Assembly: GCF_007748195.1 (NCBI RefSeq)
Contig: NZ_CP037920.1
Span: 1,345,536-1,409,535 of the forward strand
Direction of reading: 5' to 3'
Length of the DNA stretch: 64,000 bases
From: Gimesia aquarii
GTDB lineage: Bacteria > Planctomycetota > Planctomycetia > Planctomycetales > Planctomycetaceae
Of the stretch, positions 36,288 to 45,957 are shown piece by piece. A program made the position numbers and the translations under genes. The notes under the pieces are model-generated. The model saw only the letters and a program-made list of their open reading frames with translations, ran no database searches and had not been told where the DNA came from. Position 1 is the stretch's first letter; each line of letters begins with the position of its first letter.

Positions 36288-37217
36288 TTAAAATTCGCCG
36301 ATGACTTCTTCTCCGGCCATGCTACTCAGAGCTTGCCAGGTAGCGAGGTCAATATTTTCTGACACAAATCGTACAGAGCCATCACACAATAAGGCATGCA
36401 CGCCTCCTACATGCATGCTTCGCGATGCATTACTGCGGCCGCTTCCAGAAACAGAGCCTGTGCATGGGAGGCGCGTTCCTTCAGAGACGCAAAGGACTAC
36501 CAGATCGGGAGAGGAGCTGTTTGGACCGACACGTGTCATTACTACTGTCTCCGGTTCATCGTTCCAGATCCAGGCCCGATAGTCATTGGCACCAGTTGCC
36601 GGTTTTAACATTTCCATCATCGCCAGCGTGTTACTTGATCCATCGGTAATATCTCGGAACTTAGCACCAAAGGAATTGTTAAAGGGAGCAGCTTTTCCCT
36701 GCGCGCCAAAGGTGCCTTGTCCCCAGTTGACAGCGTAGTTTCCACGAATGCTTCCGTCAGGATTAGATGTCCAGATGGCTTCACGATCAGAGGGGCATTG
36801 CCATACAGGGATCGGTACGAGTCGCACGCCGTTTCCTGCGGGCTGAGGATCATGCACTGTTGCATGCCAGTTTTGATCATGGTCATACATGTTATAAATA
36901 TTTGCCATATCAATATAAGGTAGCAAAAACACGCAAAATGGAGTCCGTTTCCCATTGGGACCAGGAGAAGAGGGAGTTGCAACGCGATAAATCATGCCGG
37001 GAGGAAAACGGCTATGGGCATCGTGATAGTTATGAAGTGCTAACCCAAGTTGTTTGAAGTTATTTTTGCAGGTACTCCTACGAGCCGCTTCGCGCGCCTG
37101 TTGAACTGCGGGTAGTAGAAGTGCTATTAAAATCGCAATGATGGCAATCACCACCAGTAATTCAATCAATGTAAATGCGTAGCGTTTTTGTCTGGCATGG
37201 ATTTGAGCGACTAACAT
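36288..37217 (-). CDS. DUF1559 prepilin-like protein, copy B
   Basis: This protein is 309 residues from the ATG at 37217, chosen because AAGGAG stands upstream; the frame is open to 37298. The prepilin leader reads [20 protein letters not shown] with cleavage before Phe, then a long hydrophobic helix through ALLLPAVQQAREAARRS. The conserved DUF1559 part has NNFKQLGLALHNYHDAHSRFP, DGSSNTLAMMEM and a C-terminal VGGVHALLCDGSVRFVSENID. It has the classical DUF1559 layout, more typical than copy A, and is divergent from the ECF sigma gene. Confidence 0.94.
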   Translation of the reverse strand: MLVAQIHARQKRYAFTLIELLVVIAIIAILIALLLPAVQQAREAARRSTCKNNFKQLGLALHNYHDAHSRFPPGMIYRVATPSSPGPNGKRTPFCVFLLPYIDMANIYNMYDHDQNWHATVHDPQPAGNGVRLVPIPVWQCPSDREAIWTSNPDGSIRGNYAVNWGQGTFGAQGKAAPFNNSFGAKFRDITDGSSNTLAMMEMLKPATGANDYRAWIWNDEPETVVMTRVGPNSSSPDLVVLCVSEGTRLPCTGSVSGSGRSNASRSMHVGGVHALLCDGSVRFVSENIDLATWQALSSMAGEEVIGEF

Positions 37218-37541
37218 GAGGTCTCCTTGGCCTAACATTGAATAGAACAGATGGAAATAAAGAAAAAATTCCCCGGTGATTATGAATGTATAACTCAACT
37301 TGATTGCAGTGGAGGGAAATCATGGCTGAACCAAAGTCTGCCCTCTGAATGTATATGGCGCGCCGATTTTCGATTTAGTACAGGAAGTTTTGTTATTTTG
37401 TACAAAATTTGGTGAATCGTACTTTTTTTGGTACCAATCAGAACAATTTCGCGCCACATACTATAGCGGGAACGCAGAGTGGTTCCTGCTGCGCACTTTG
37501 ATTTCCTCCAACGCCTTATTCCTGCTAGACTTATCTTCGAC

Positions 37542-38078
37542 ATGAGTGAGCCTCTGAATAATCCGGTCATGAGCGAAGAATTCTTCCGTCTGTTTTCACG
37601 GGATGACCGCAAGGTTTATGGCTATATCCTGGCGCTGGTATTGGATGTCACGGCTGCGGAAGACATTTTTCAGGAGACCTGTGTGATTCTGTGGAAAGAG
37701 TTTCCTCAGTATGACCACGATCGTAGTTTTTTAAACTGGGCCAATGGGATCGCATTTAACCAGGTCAGGAAGTATCGCCGGAAGTATCAGAACAAGCGAC
37801 TGGTCTTCAGCGACAGTCTGGTAACCGAGTTGGCGGAAGATGTTTCGTCGATGGTGGAAGATTTAAGCCAGCGTCAATTGGCACTAACTCAGTGTCTACA
37901 AAAATTAACCTCCCGTGAACGTGAACTCATTGATGCCTACTACGGAAATCAGGAAACCGCGGCCACGGTGGCAGACCGTTGGAAATGTTCCTCGCATGCC
38001 ATTTATAAAACGATCAAAAAAATTCGGAAAGCATTATTTGATTGTGTGAATCGTCGTCTTTCCAGTGAGATATCGTAA
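37542..38078 (+). CDS. ECF-type RNA polymerase sigma factor
   Basis: This protein is 178 residues from the ATG at 37542; no good ribosome site exists, and a second ATG at 37572 is possible. Region 2 is FFRLFSRDDRKVYGYILALVLDVTAAEDIFQETCVILW, and region 4 has LTSRERELIDAYYG and a helix-turn-helix (ATVADRWKCSSHAIYKTIKKI). Its stop overlaps the next start by one base (TAATG), so sigma and the FecR/LamG membrane protein are translationally coupled, as expected for a sigma/anti-sigma pair. Confidence 0.93.
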   Translation: MSEPLNNPVMSEEFFRLFSRDDRKVYGYILALVLDVTAAEDIFQETCVILWKEFPQYDHDRSFLNWANGIAFNQVRKYRRKYQNKRLVFSDSLVTELAEDVSSMVEDLSQRQLALTQCLQKLTSRERELIDAYYGNQETAATVADRWKCSSHAIYKTIKKIRKALFDCVNRRLSSEIS

Positions 38079-39775
38079 TGACTGAACCAAAACAAACTCT
38101 GTCTGAGCAGATATTAGAACTGGCCGATGCGCAATGTTCGGGAACCATCACCGAATCCGAGATGGAAACGTTGGAACGCTTACTGACGGATCATTCGGAG
38201 TGTCGCCGGGAATATCTCGATTATGTTTTCCTGCATGTCAGTCTGACAGGCGTTGCGACTTCAGGAGAACTACTTTCTGTTGAGGCGATTGAAAAATCAA
38301 TTCTTCCCCGCGATACATCCCGTACAACTCCCCCAAAACCGTTACACCTGTGGTTCACGCAAACACTCTGTATTTTAGTTTGTTTGTTTTCGATCGGTTT
38401 TTTCTTATTTTTTTCAAAGGATGAGCAAGCTGATGTTCCACCTCAAGTTGTAGATAAGACTTCCCAATATTACTTCGACGAAAATACGACTCCCCCTGAA
38501 GAGGTCGCTACATTGTCAGAGACGGTGCAAGCCACTTGGGAGTTGTTAGGAAAGCATCCCGCAATAACAAAACACTTTCAGCCGGGAACTGTCAAATTAA
38601 CTTCTGGGAACGTGGCATTTGCGTTTTCAGGAGGGGCTGACATCTCTCTGGTGAGTCCTGCCCTGTTTGGAATGGAACGCAAAAATCATGGAACCTTGTT
38701 TTCAGGGACGCTTTCCGCGCACCTGACCGACCCTCAATCTCCCTTTACCTTGGAAACTCCAAGTGTCGAGGTCATCGATTTGGGAACCGAATATGAGGTG
38801 ACCGTCAATGAAGCGTCTGAGACTTTTGTGCATGTGCTGGATGGTCAAGTCAAAGTGAAGCCGCGTCGTCGTCTGCCACGCTTTTACTGGAATTTCGATC
38901 AACTGGAGGAGAGCCCACTCACAGATACAATTTCCGGGAATGCAATCCGTATCGGGAGAAATGCGAAGCGCATTCCCGGATTGATTGGCGAGGGAGCAGT
39001 TCGGTTTAACAATAAACCTGATGCAAGCCTGCTCTTAGGAAACGGTGGTGGAATAGAAGTTGGAACGGGTGATTATTCTGCTTCGACTGGTGTCACGTTA
39101 GAAGCGTTAGTGATTTCAGAGTGGCAAACACCCAATGAGCCTCAAACTAAATATCCCTTTGACTACGATGAGATATTCCGTAAAGAAGATGGCAACTATC
39201 GTATTCTGCTCAGCTTTCAGAATGATGATGGCGCGTCTCAGACACAAATTCCAGATGTGGAACGCGGTCCGTGTCTGTCGTTTGGACTCTTTCTTTCAGG
39301 CATGGGTTATAACGAGCTCGATATGCCCCTGGATGGAAAAGAGGGACGTCCGTCTTTAGAGGAAATCCGAGATGGAAAACCGCATCACATCGTAGCAACC
39401 TATAACGGTTGGACAGGAATCAAAGCTATTTACGTCGATGGAAAACTTTGCATGAGCCATCGCTTTCCTGTAGGGACGATGATTATCAGCGGTGGTCGCA
39501 CACCGGCCGTGATCGGGAATCTGATTTCAGGAAATTTTGAATCGCTGGTCGGCAGAGAACCCTTCAATGGTGTCATTGATGAAGTTGCCTTTTATGGTTT
39601 TGCATTGGACGCGGCGACAGTCGCACAACATTATGCCCGCGTGCAGCAGGGAAAAGATTATTTTGACGGCCAGCTAAATAATTTCGTCATGCAGGAAAAG
39701 GAAGGTGGCAACGTTCTACTCAATAAAGGCGAAAAAATGAAATTCGCCGCGGAGACCGGAGAGCCAATTTTCTGA
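38078..39775 (+). CDS. Membrane FecR-domain/LamG-like protein, probable anti-sigma partner
   Basis: This 565-residue protein has an N-terminal anti-sigma-like helical region (SEQILELADAQCSGTITESEMETLERLL), one membrane helix at about 88-110 (LWFTQTLCILVCLFSIGFFL), a FecR-type domain (VIDLGTEYEVTVNEASETFVHVLDGQVKV) and a LamG/concanavalin-like lectin domain in the C-terminal half (FDQLEESPLTDTI, HHIVATYNGW, IYVDGKLC, GVIDEVAFYGFALDA). The layout suggests that an external ligand, perhaps a glycan, is sensed by LamG and signalled through FecR to the sigma factor. Ligand is unknown. Confidence 0.9.
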   Translation: MTEPKQTLSEQILELADAQCSGTITESEMETLERLLTDHSECRREYLDYVFLHVSLTGVATSGELLSVEAIEKSILPRDTSRTTPPKPLHLWFTQTLCILVCLFSIGFFLFFSKDEQADVPPQVVDKTSQYYFDENTTPPEEVATLSETVQATWELLGKHPAITKHFQPGTVKLTSGNVAFAFSGGADISLVSPALFGMERKNHGTLFSGTLSAHLTDPQSPFTLETPSVEVIDLGTEYEVTVNEASETFVHVLDGQVKVKPRRRLPRFYWNFDQLEESPLTDTISGNAIRIGRNAKRIPGLIGEGAVRFNNKPDASLLLGNGGGIEVGTGDYSASTGVTLEALVISEWQTPNEPQTKYPFDYDEIFRKEDGNYRILLSFQNDDGASQTQIPDVERGPCLSFGLFLSGMGYNELDMPLDGKEGRPSLEEIRDGKPHHIVATYNGWTGIKAIYVDGKLCMSHRFPVGTMIISGGRTPAVIGNLISGNFESLVGREPFNGVIDEVAFYGFALDAATVAQHYARVQQGKDYFDGQLNNFVMQEKEGGNVLLNKGEKMKFAAETGEPIF

Positions 39776-39811
39776 AACGGGAATTGTCTTCAGTTGATTT
39801 GCCTTATTTAA

Positions 39812-41092
39812 TCACTCATCCAGCGATGTTCCGTGAGTTTCCCTGATCGTGAGACAGATGAGAAATGATACGACGGCCATAGCAGAAAGATACCATGAAA
39901 ATGAGACGGGATTACCGGTCTCCTTGACCAGCCAGGCCGCGACTACCGGAGCGGTTCCCCCGAAAATCGCAAAAGTCAAATTATAGCTGACGCTGGCTGC
40001 GCTCACTCGCACGCCCCGCTTGAAGAGTTCTGTGAGTGTGGCCGGTAGTGCGCCCCCAAAACAGGCGAGTAGCAGGGCAAAACAGATTTGTCCGGTGAGG
40101 ATCATCGTAAAATTGTGATGGTGCATGAGATTGATCAGGGGAGGAGAAAAGAGAGCCACACCCCCTGCTCCGATCAGTAAAAACGGTTTGCGGCCAAATT
40201 TATCAGCCAGCATGGCCGCAAAGGGCAGCGCGATTGACAGGACGGCCATACTGATGGTATTGATGTCAAGTGCTTCCCCGCGGGGCTCGCCGACTTCTTC
40301 TTCCAACCAGGAAGCCAGATAAATGAAGACCGTGTAAAACGTGACGGCGATCATCAGATTGAGTCCGGCAGCCTGGAGTAGTTCTTTCCGATGATAGGTC
40401 AATGCCTCCCTGATCGGCGAGATCTTTGTTTTTTCTGTTGGTTCTTTTGTGACCGGTTCTTCCGGAATACCATGTCGGATGAAGTAACCTACGAAGGCAA
40501 CCAGCACGCCCGCCAGAAAAGGCAGGCGCCAACCCCAGTTGAGCAATTGTTCGTCGGTTGTCAGGCTGTTGACCAAAGCACCGACTGCAGAACCAAGCAG
40601 AATGCCACAGGTGGCTCCGATCATACTCCAGGAGCCAAAAAAAGCGCGACGTTCTGGAGGCGCATGTTCAACGAGAAACACAAACGAACTCGTATATTCA
40701 CCCCCGACCGAGACGCCCTGCACCATGCGCAATAAGACCATGAGCACCGCCGCATATACACCAATCTGTGCATGTGTCGGTAAGATACCCACCAGCAATG
40801 TTGGTACGGCCATCATGATCACCGAGATGGTGAGGGCTTTTTTGCGTCCGATACGATCGCCAATATGACCAAACAGAACTGCTCCCACAGGCCGCATCAG
40901 AAAGCCTGCCGCAAAGGCTCCAAAAGAAGCGATCAGCGAAGTGCTGGGATCGTCTGAAGGGAAGAAAAGTTTACCAATCGTAGGGGCAAAAAAACCATAG
41001 ACGGCGAAATCGTACCACTCCAGAATATTGCCAATGAATCCTGCTGCCACAACACGAATATTCTTACCACCGACTTGTGTGGTGCCTGCCAT
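39812..41092 (-). CDS. MFS transporter, metabolite:H+ symporter (MHS) type
   Basis: This 426-residue transporter has about twelve membrane helices. The start KNIRVVAAGFIGNILEWYDFAVYGFFAP is typical of the MHS subfamily (ProP, ShiA, KgtP, CitA), and the loop motif GHIGDRIGRKKAL is intact. Probable substrates are organic acids, proline/betaine or shikimate-like compounds; sequence alone does not decide. It is convergent with the FecR/LamG gene and not obviously linked to it. Confidence 0.9.
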   Translation of the reverse strand: MAGTTQVGGKNIRVVAAGFIGNILEWYDFAVYGFFAPTIGKLFFPSDDPSTSLIASFGAFAAGFLMRPVGAVLFGHIGDRIGRKKALTISVIMMAVPTLLVGILPTHAQIGVYAAVLMVLLRMVQGVSVGGEYTSSFVFLVEHAPPERRAFFGSWSMIGATCGILLGSAVGALVNSLTTDEQLLNWGWRLPFLAGVLVAFVGYFIRHGIPEEPVTKEPTEKTKISPIREALTYHRKELLQAAGLNLMIAVTFYTVFIYLASWLEEEVGEPRGEALDINTISMAVLSIALPFAAMLADKFGRKPFLLIGAGGVALFSPPLINLMHHHNFTMILTGQICFALLLACFGGALPATLTELFKRGVRVSAASVSYNLTFAIFGGTAPVVAAWLVKETGNPVSFSWYLSAMAVVSFLICLTIRETHGTSLDE

Positions 41093-41217
41093 TGATGATG
41101 CTTTCTGGATGATGTGATGGATTTACGAGGTTAGTAATGTGAGATAAGTTTAGAGGAAATGCAATTGATTGGGAATGGCGGTGTTATAAAGAACTGAATT
41201 ATCTAATTGGGCTTCGG

Positions 41218-42396
41218 TTAATGAAGATATCCGGGTTTGCTCGTCATGACTTCGATACCCGAATCGCGTAATGATTGGATCGTGACGGAGGATAGTTTTG
41301 TGCCACTGACATTAACTTTGCTCAGTTTTGGGATATGTAACAGACTTTCTTTCACCTGATCGGTGATCAGCGTGTTTGATAGTTCCAATTTCGTCAAACT
41401 TGGGGAGTGAATCAGGTTTTTAATTCCTGCGTCAGTGATGTGAGTATTTGTCAGAAAAAGGTGGTGCAAATTTTTTATGTTGGTGAGTGGGATCAATCCC
41501 TGATCTGTGACTTCTGAATCATTCAGCATCAGAAATGTGAGTTGATTCACGTTAGAGACTTGCCGCACATGTTCATCTTTAGTAGCTTTACCTTTCAAAC
41601 TTAGATAACGCAGTGACTTCACTTCGATTAGATGGTTGAGAGAATCGGCTTTGATTACCGAATTGTCAATGTTGACACAAACTAGATTTTTTGATTTGGA
41701 CAAATGACGCAAACCATCACCGTCGATGACTGCTTTATTGAGATCCAAATAGTCCAAATTGGGAAGGGAAGCAAGATTCGCCAGACCTGTATCAGTAATA
41801 CTTAAATCGGAAAAATGCAGGGATTTTAAGTTCTTCAATGTTGGGGCACACTGAAACTGATCTCCCGAGAAATCCAAATCACGGAGTATGAGGCACTTCA
41901 GGGTTGGTATTTTTTCCAGTACATTGAGTCCTGAATCAGTGAAAGATCCACCGGCAATACTGAGTATCTCAAGAGGGTATTTGGACAGCTTAGCGAGACC
42001 GTGGTCTGTGATGGTACTCGGTTGTTTCTCACTTCCCAGATAAAGGTGGCGTAAATGCGGCTGATTACCCAGAGAATCAATGAACTCGTCGTTGATCGGA
42101 TAGTCTTCTGAACTCTGATATGAGATATAATAAATGGCGCCTACTGTATCATTTAGTTTTAAAGGCAATTTCAGGCAATATCCTTTGGCACACAAGGGAT
42201 TGGCAAAATAAACCTCCCCCCCATGGCTGCGAATCGTTTCAGCTAAGACTATCAAGCGTCCACGCTGGAAAACAAGCGGGGCGAAGTAGATCACAACTGC
42301 CAGTACAAGTAGGACTAACGCATTGCGGAGTTTGAACCAGGAGGAGGATGAGTGTTTCAACTTGCGGATTCCATCAAATATGCGATTGTTATACAT
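41218..42396 (-). CDS. Membrane-anchored leucine-rich-repeat protein, copy 2
   Basis: This protein is 392 residues from the ATG at 42396; a TTG at 42438 would overlap the upstream stop and add 14 residues. One membrane helix lies near residues 27-44 (NALVLLVLAVVIYFAPLVF), then a short domain containing TIRSHGGEVYFANPLC, followed by about ten leucine-rich repeats of the ITDTGL..L..LPNLDYLDL type, to the C-terminus. LRR proteins bind other proteins or peptides. The whole protein aligns end to end with the adjacent gene, so this is a tandem duplicate. Confidence 0.88.
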   Translation of the reverse strand: MYNNRIFDGIRKLKHSSSSWFKLRNALVLLVLAVVIYFAPLVFQRGRLIVLAETIRSHGGEVYFANPLCAKGYCLKLPLKLNDTVGAIYYISYQSSEDYPINDEFIDSLGNQPHLRHLYLGSEKQPSTITDHGLAKLSKYPLEILSIAGGSFTDSGLNVLEKIPTLKCLILRDLDFSGDQFQCAPTLKNLKSLHFSDLSITDTGLANLASLPNLDYLDLNKAVIDGDGLRHLSKSKNLVCVNIDNSVIKADSLNHLIEVKSLRYLSLKGKATKDEHVRQVSNVNQLTFLMLNDSEVTDQGLIPLTNIKNLHHLFLTNTHITDAGIKNLIHSPSLTKLELSNTLITDQVKESLLHIPKLSKVNVSGTKLSSVTIQSLRDSGIEVMTSKPGYLH

Positions 42397-42434
42397 GGAT
42401 ACATTTTCACCGAAAAATAGCCGTTGTAATACTC

Positions 42435-43616
42435 TCAATCTGAAATGTCTGGTGTTTTCTCAGTAAAGACATTGATCCCTGAATCACGCAGAGATTGAAT
42501 GGTGGCCGCCGACAACTTTGTGTTATAGACACTCACTTCTACAAGCTTTGGGATTTTCAATAAAAATTCTTTTGACTGATCAGAAATTTGAGTGTATGAG
42601 AGACCAAGACGTGACAAACTTTCAAGACGCGTTAAGTGTCTTAAACCTTCGTCCGTAATATGTGAGTTTGTTAGAGACAGTGAATCCAAGCTTTTCATAT
42701 TCAATAGAGGGATCAAGCCTTGATCGGCCACTTGTGTGCTATTCAGCGACAGCACCTTGAGTTGTGTTAGATTTGCTAACTGTCGTACATGCTCGTCATT
42801 GACCCATTTACCCTTGAGTGTCAGATAATTTAATGTTTTCAGTCCCGCTAAATGTTTAAGGGTATCGGGTTCGATTTTAGAGTTTCTGAGCCTTAAAGAG
42901 GACAGTTTTTTTAATTTCGATAAATGCCGTAAAGCGTCACGTTCGAACTGAGTATTATCAATATCGAAATAGCTTAAGCCAGGGAGGGAAGCAAGATTCT
43001 CCATTCCTGAATCGGTGATTTTCACATCGGAAAGATAAAGAAAATTTAAGTTCTTCAATTTAGGAGCGCAGTCAAATTGTTCTCCTGTGAAACTTAAGTC
43101 ATGAAGCATCAGTGTTTTGAGAGTGGTTAGATTCCCCAGTACATTGCAGCCGGCATCTGTGATTGAACCTCCCGTGACTCCAAGTTGTATGAGTGGGTAT
43201 TTTGTCAGTGCCGCCAGTCCACGGTCTGTAAGTTGCGTTGGGTTTTCTTTATTCCCCAAAGTAAGACCATATAAATGTGGTTGCTTGCCCAGGGAGTCGA
43301 TAAACGCATCGTTCACTGGGTAGTCTTCTGAATTCGCAATGGAGATCGAACCGATTGCCCCTGTAAATTCTGCTAATTTCGGGTGCGGAATCGAACAAAT
43401 ACCATAAATGCAATTGCCGTGACCAAACTGAACTTGCCCACCATGGCTGCGAATGGTTTTTACCAGATTCCGCGAACGCCATTGTTCCATTACAAAAGGA
43501 ATCAAAATAAACACAGCCGCCAGTGAAAGGACCACAAACAGCTTGCGGAGGTTGAACCAATACCGTGATGGTTTTTCGATCTCTTTGATTCCAGCAAATA
43601 AGAGGCTCAATATCAT
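42435..43616 (-). CDS. Membrane-anchored leucine-rich-repeat protein, copy 1
   Basis: This 393-residue protein has one membrane helix near residues 25-44 (LFVVLSLAAVFILIPFVM), the short domain with TIRSHGGQVQFGHGNC, then LRR units such as TDRGLAALTKYPLIQLGV, ITDSGMENLASLPGLSYF, VADQGLIPLLNMKSLDSL and ITDEGLRHLTRL. It shares overall layout and many identical stretches with the next gene (for example SEDYPVND.FIDSLG.QPHL and AATIQSLRDSGI near the end). Partner or ligand unknown. Confidence 0.88.
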   Translation of the reverse strand: MILSLLFAGIKEIEKPSRYWFNLRKLFVVLSLAAVFILIPFVMEQWRSRNLVKTIRSHGGQVQFGHGNCIYGICSIPHPKLAEFTGAIGSISIANSEDYPVNDAFIDSLGKQPHLYGLTLGNKENPTQLTDRGLAALTKYPLIQLGVTGGSITDAGCNVLGNLTTLKTLMLHDLSFTGEQFDCAPKLKNLNFLYLSDVKITDSGMENLASLPGLSYFDIDNTQFERDALRHLSKLKKLSSLRLRNSKIEPDTLKHLAGLKTLNYLTLKGKWVNDEHVRQLANLTQLKVLSLNSTQVADQGLIPLLNMKSLDSLSLTNSHITDEGLRHLTRLESLSRLGLSYTQISDQSKEFLLKIPKLVEVSVYNTKLSAATIQSLRDSGINVFTEKTPDISD

Positions 43617-43683
43617 AGGTACGATTCTTATCAGCAGATCATAAGTTCTTCATGGGTGTCTATCTCACTCTTTTATACGAACT

Positions 43684-44982
43684 TTATGGCGTCAGTCGGG
43701 GGATCCCGATGGATTGTCCATAAACCTGACTGAGTTGTTCGACTGTGATTCCGTAGGCTCTTAGTAAACTGTCCTGCCAGGTTAAGCCGTCTTTGATTCC
43801 ATTGAAAAATAGTTTGAATTGTTCCGGGCTGGCTTTGAGCATGAGTTGAATGAGGGCACTAGCGCATCCATATTGCCAGCTATCCAGTCGGTCCGAATTG
43901 AAAAATTGACCGCCGAACGTTTGCATCTGTCTCAATCGGGCGGCCGCTTCTGTTTGTCGGTACTTTACTTCTTTCGACGAAGGGACAACAGTCATTGCAA
44001 TCCAGTCAGCAATTCCCTCATTAATCCAGGTAGGAATACTGACTGTGGTGCGATAGCGGTGCATATACCCATGCGCGGTTTCATGGACGAGCACGGCACC
44101 AAAGAAATTTGGATCATCGCCGCGATAGCAGGAGACAATCACTTTTCCATTGCTGTGAGAATGACAGAGTCCTATTGCGTTGCCTGTTTCAATGCGATTG
44201 TAAAACTTTTTCTCAAATTCCAGAAACGCTGGCTTTGCCATAAAGGCGACGATGACCGCTTTGCCTCGCCAGATATTATAACCGGGTTTGAAACCAAACG
44301 ACCGTCCCAATAATTCGTTCATCTTGTCGAGTTGAATCAGGTACGGAGCCACCTGCTTGGCAGGCATATCTGTAAAAAACAGAAAATACTTGGTTTCGTA
44401 GAATTTCATGTTTAACGCACTGAAATGTTCTCCAACTTTAGTGAGAAACGTTTTGTATTCCTCCACATGTTCGTTTTGCTCTTCTTCCGGGATCTCTTCC
44501 CAGAATTGTTCATTGGATAACCGGAGCTTTTCTGTAATCGCGGCCTTTTTCTGATCCAGATTTTCGATCAAGGCGGCTTTGATAGAGGGGATGTATTGAA
44601 ACTGGTATTTTTTATCATCGACTGTCATCTCAACCAGTTTGGTTGCGAAGAAGCGTTTGCCTCTTTTGGCGTTCTCAGCCTTGAATTCAATCGATTTGAC
44701 GTGCCCTTTATTTCGTCCGGTAAAGAAACGTGTGATTTCGACGTTCTGTTCTAATTTCCCTGTCGTTGTCAGTACGTCCGCCTTTTTTCCAACCAGTTCA
44801 TTCACTTGTTCCGCAGTGAGCGCAAACTCCATAGCAGCCGCTTCCACAGTATTTGCCGGTTTGGCATTGAGCCGGGTAGAACGTTTCTGCGCTGTTGCTT
44901 CTGAGGGCTGAAAAATCAGAAGCATAAATAGAATAGAGGCAACTCGAAAAATGGAATTGGGAACCGCGCGAGAAACCTGCAT
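43684..44982 (-). CDS. Secreted HExxH metallopeptidase-like protein
   Basis: This 432-residue protein has a signal peptide (IFRVASILFMLLIFQPSEATA). After a beta-rich N-terminal part (about 50-140), the C-terminal half contains VHETAHGYMHRYRTTVSIP at about 299-317 and WINEGIADWIAM at about 319-330: HExxH with a downstream Glu, as in gluzincin-type peptidases and DUF1570-like proteins. Activity is inferred. It lies just upstream of the LRR pair on the same strand with a 67-base gap. Confidence 0.82.
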   Translation of the reverse strand: MQVSRAVPNSIFRVASILFMLLIFQPSEATAQKRSTRLNAKPANTVEAAAMEFALTAEQVNELVGKKADVLTTTGKLEQNVEITRFFTGRNKGHVKSIEFKAENAKRGKRFFATKLVEMTVDDKKYQFQYIPSIKAALIENLDQKKAAITEKLRLSNEQFWEEIPEEEQNEHVEEYKTFLTKVGEHFSALNMKFYETKYFLFFTDMPAKQVAPYLIQLDKMNELLGRSFGFKPGYNIWRGKAVIVAFMAKPAFLEFEKKFYNRIETGNAIGLCHSHSNGKVIVSCYRGDDPNFFGAVLVHETAHGYMHRYRTTVSIPTWINEGIADWIAMTVVPSSKEVKYRQTEAAARLRQMQTFGGQFFNSDRLDSWQYGCASALIQLMLKASPEQFKLFFNGIKDGLTWQDSLLRAYGITVEQLSQVYGQSIGIPRLTP

Positions 44983-45673
44983 AACGAGACGCTTTCTGGG
45001 ATAGAATCGGAGATGTGCCCAACATCAATGGAAAACAATTATAATCCTCGTCTGCTAAGGTACAATAGTCAAGTGGTTGTTTGACAAATTACGGTATTTC
45101 TCACGCCGCTTTAATTCATCGTCGTTGCAAATTCAAATTAAGGTTATTCAATGGCATCATTTCTTTCTTCACTTTTAACATGGGATTTGTTGTAGATGGT
45201 GAATTGAGAGATCGGACACATGGTTCACAAGTCTGTCCTAAGTGAGGGGCATGATTCGAGGAAATGAAAATTGCTGAAAAAATGCGATCCGAAACATTTA
45301 GGTCAAAATTGATTTGTAATGACACTATTTTTGTGTGAATTTTAAGATTCTTTATTTTCCAGCAATTTTTTTCAGAGTCGATCAGTTCCCTGAAAACAGG
45401 TGTTCGTCACTAACAAGATTGTGATTATTCTTAAAAGCCAGAGAAAAACAGAATTTTCATCCAAAGTTTTTTGCGGCTGAGTTTGCTCTTAAAATAGGCT
45501 TAATGGTGTTTTGAGTACCTTATTGTGTGTGTTCTGTCGTACCAATTTACTGAACCTGCTTGTTTTATTGATGCCGCCCGTTAGAATGATCCTTCTGTGG
45601 TTGAGTAGCCTGAAATCAGTTTTATCGGGGGATTCCGCAGAGACACATTTATTTTTTAGGAATCGGAATTAAG
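44983..45673. other. Gene-free stretch of 691 bases upstream of the cold-shock gene
   Basis: AT-rich spacer. Short frames here lack ribosome sites and family features. The part next to 45674 probably carries a long leader for the cold-shock gene, which is common in that family, but I could not identify a defined fold or promoter. Confidence 0.45.
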
Positions 45674-45871
45674 ATGGCAGAAGGTACGATCAAGAAAGTG
45701 ACACAAAAAGGCTTCGGATTTATCGACACTGAAGGTAGCGGAGACTTGTTCTTCCACTCTTCAAACCTCGAAGGAATCACATTCGAGCAACTCTATGAAG
45801 GTCAACGTGTTTCTTTCACAGAAGGACGTGGAGAAAAAGGTCCAAGAGCAGAGAACGTAAAACCTATCTAA
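45674..45871 (+). CDS. Cold-shock domain protein
   Basis: This 65-residue single cold-shock domain begins MAEGTIKKVTQKGFGFIDTEG and includes DLFFHSSNLEG. The RNA-binding motifs RNP1 (KGFGFID) and RNP2 (LFFHSS) are intact. AGGAA precedes the ATG. It would bind single-stranded RNA or DNA in the cytoplasm and loosen mRNA structure. It is monocistronic, with a long upstream spacer and a strong terminator. Confidence 0.96.
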   Translation: MAEGTIKKVTQKGFGFIDTEGSGDLFFHSSNLEGITFEQLYEGQRVSFTEGRGEKGPRAENVKPI

Positions 45872-45895
45872 GCTCTCAGCCCGTACAAGAGACAA

Positions 45896-45926
45896 AAAGC
45901 CGACGAAACCTCGTCGGCTTTTTTTA
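45896..45926. terminator. Bidirectional terminator between the cold-shock gene and sufS
   Basis: AAGCCGACGA-AACC-TCGTCGGCTT with T-runs on both strands serves the plus-strand cold-shock gene and the convergent minus-strand sufS. Confidence 0.92.
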
Positions 45927-45957
45927 TTGGCTTTATCAGCGACAGTTCATAAATCGT

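Noticed and set aside
45116..45325. 69-residue minus-strand frame upstream of the cold-shock gene
   Set aside because: Weak start, no motif, and located in an AT-rich leader-like region.
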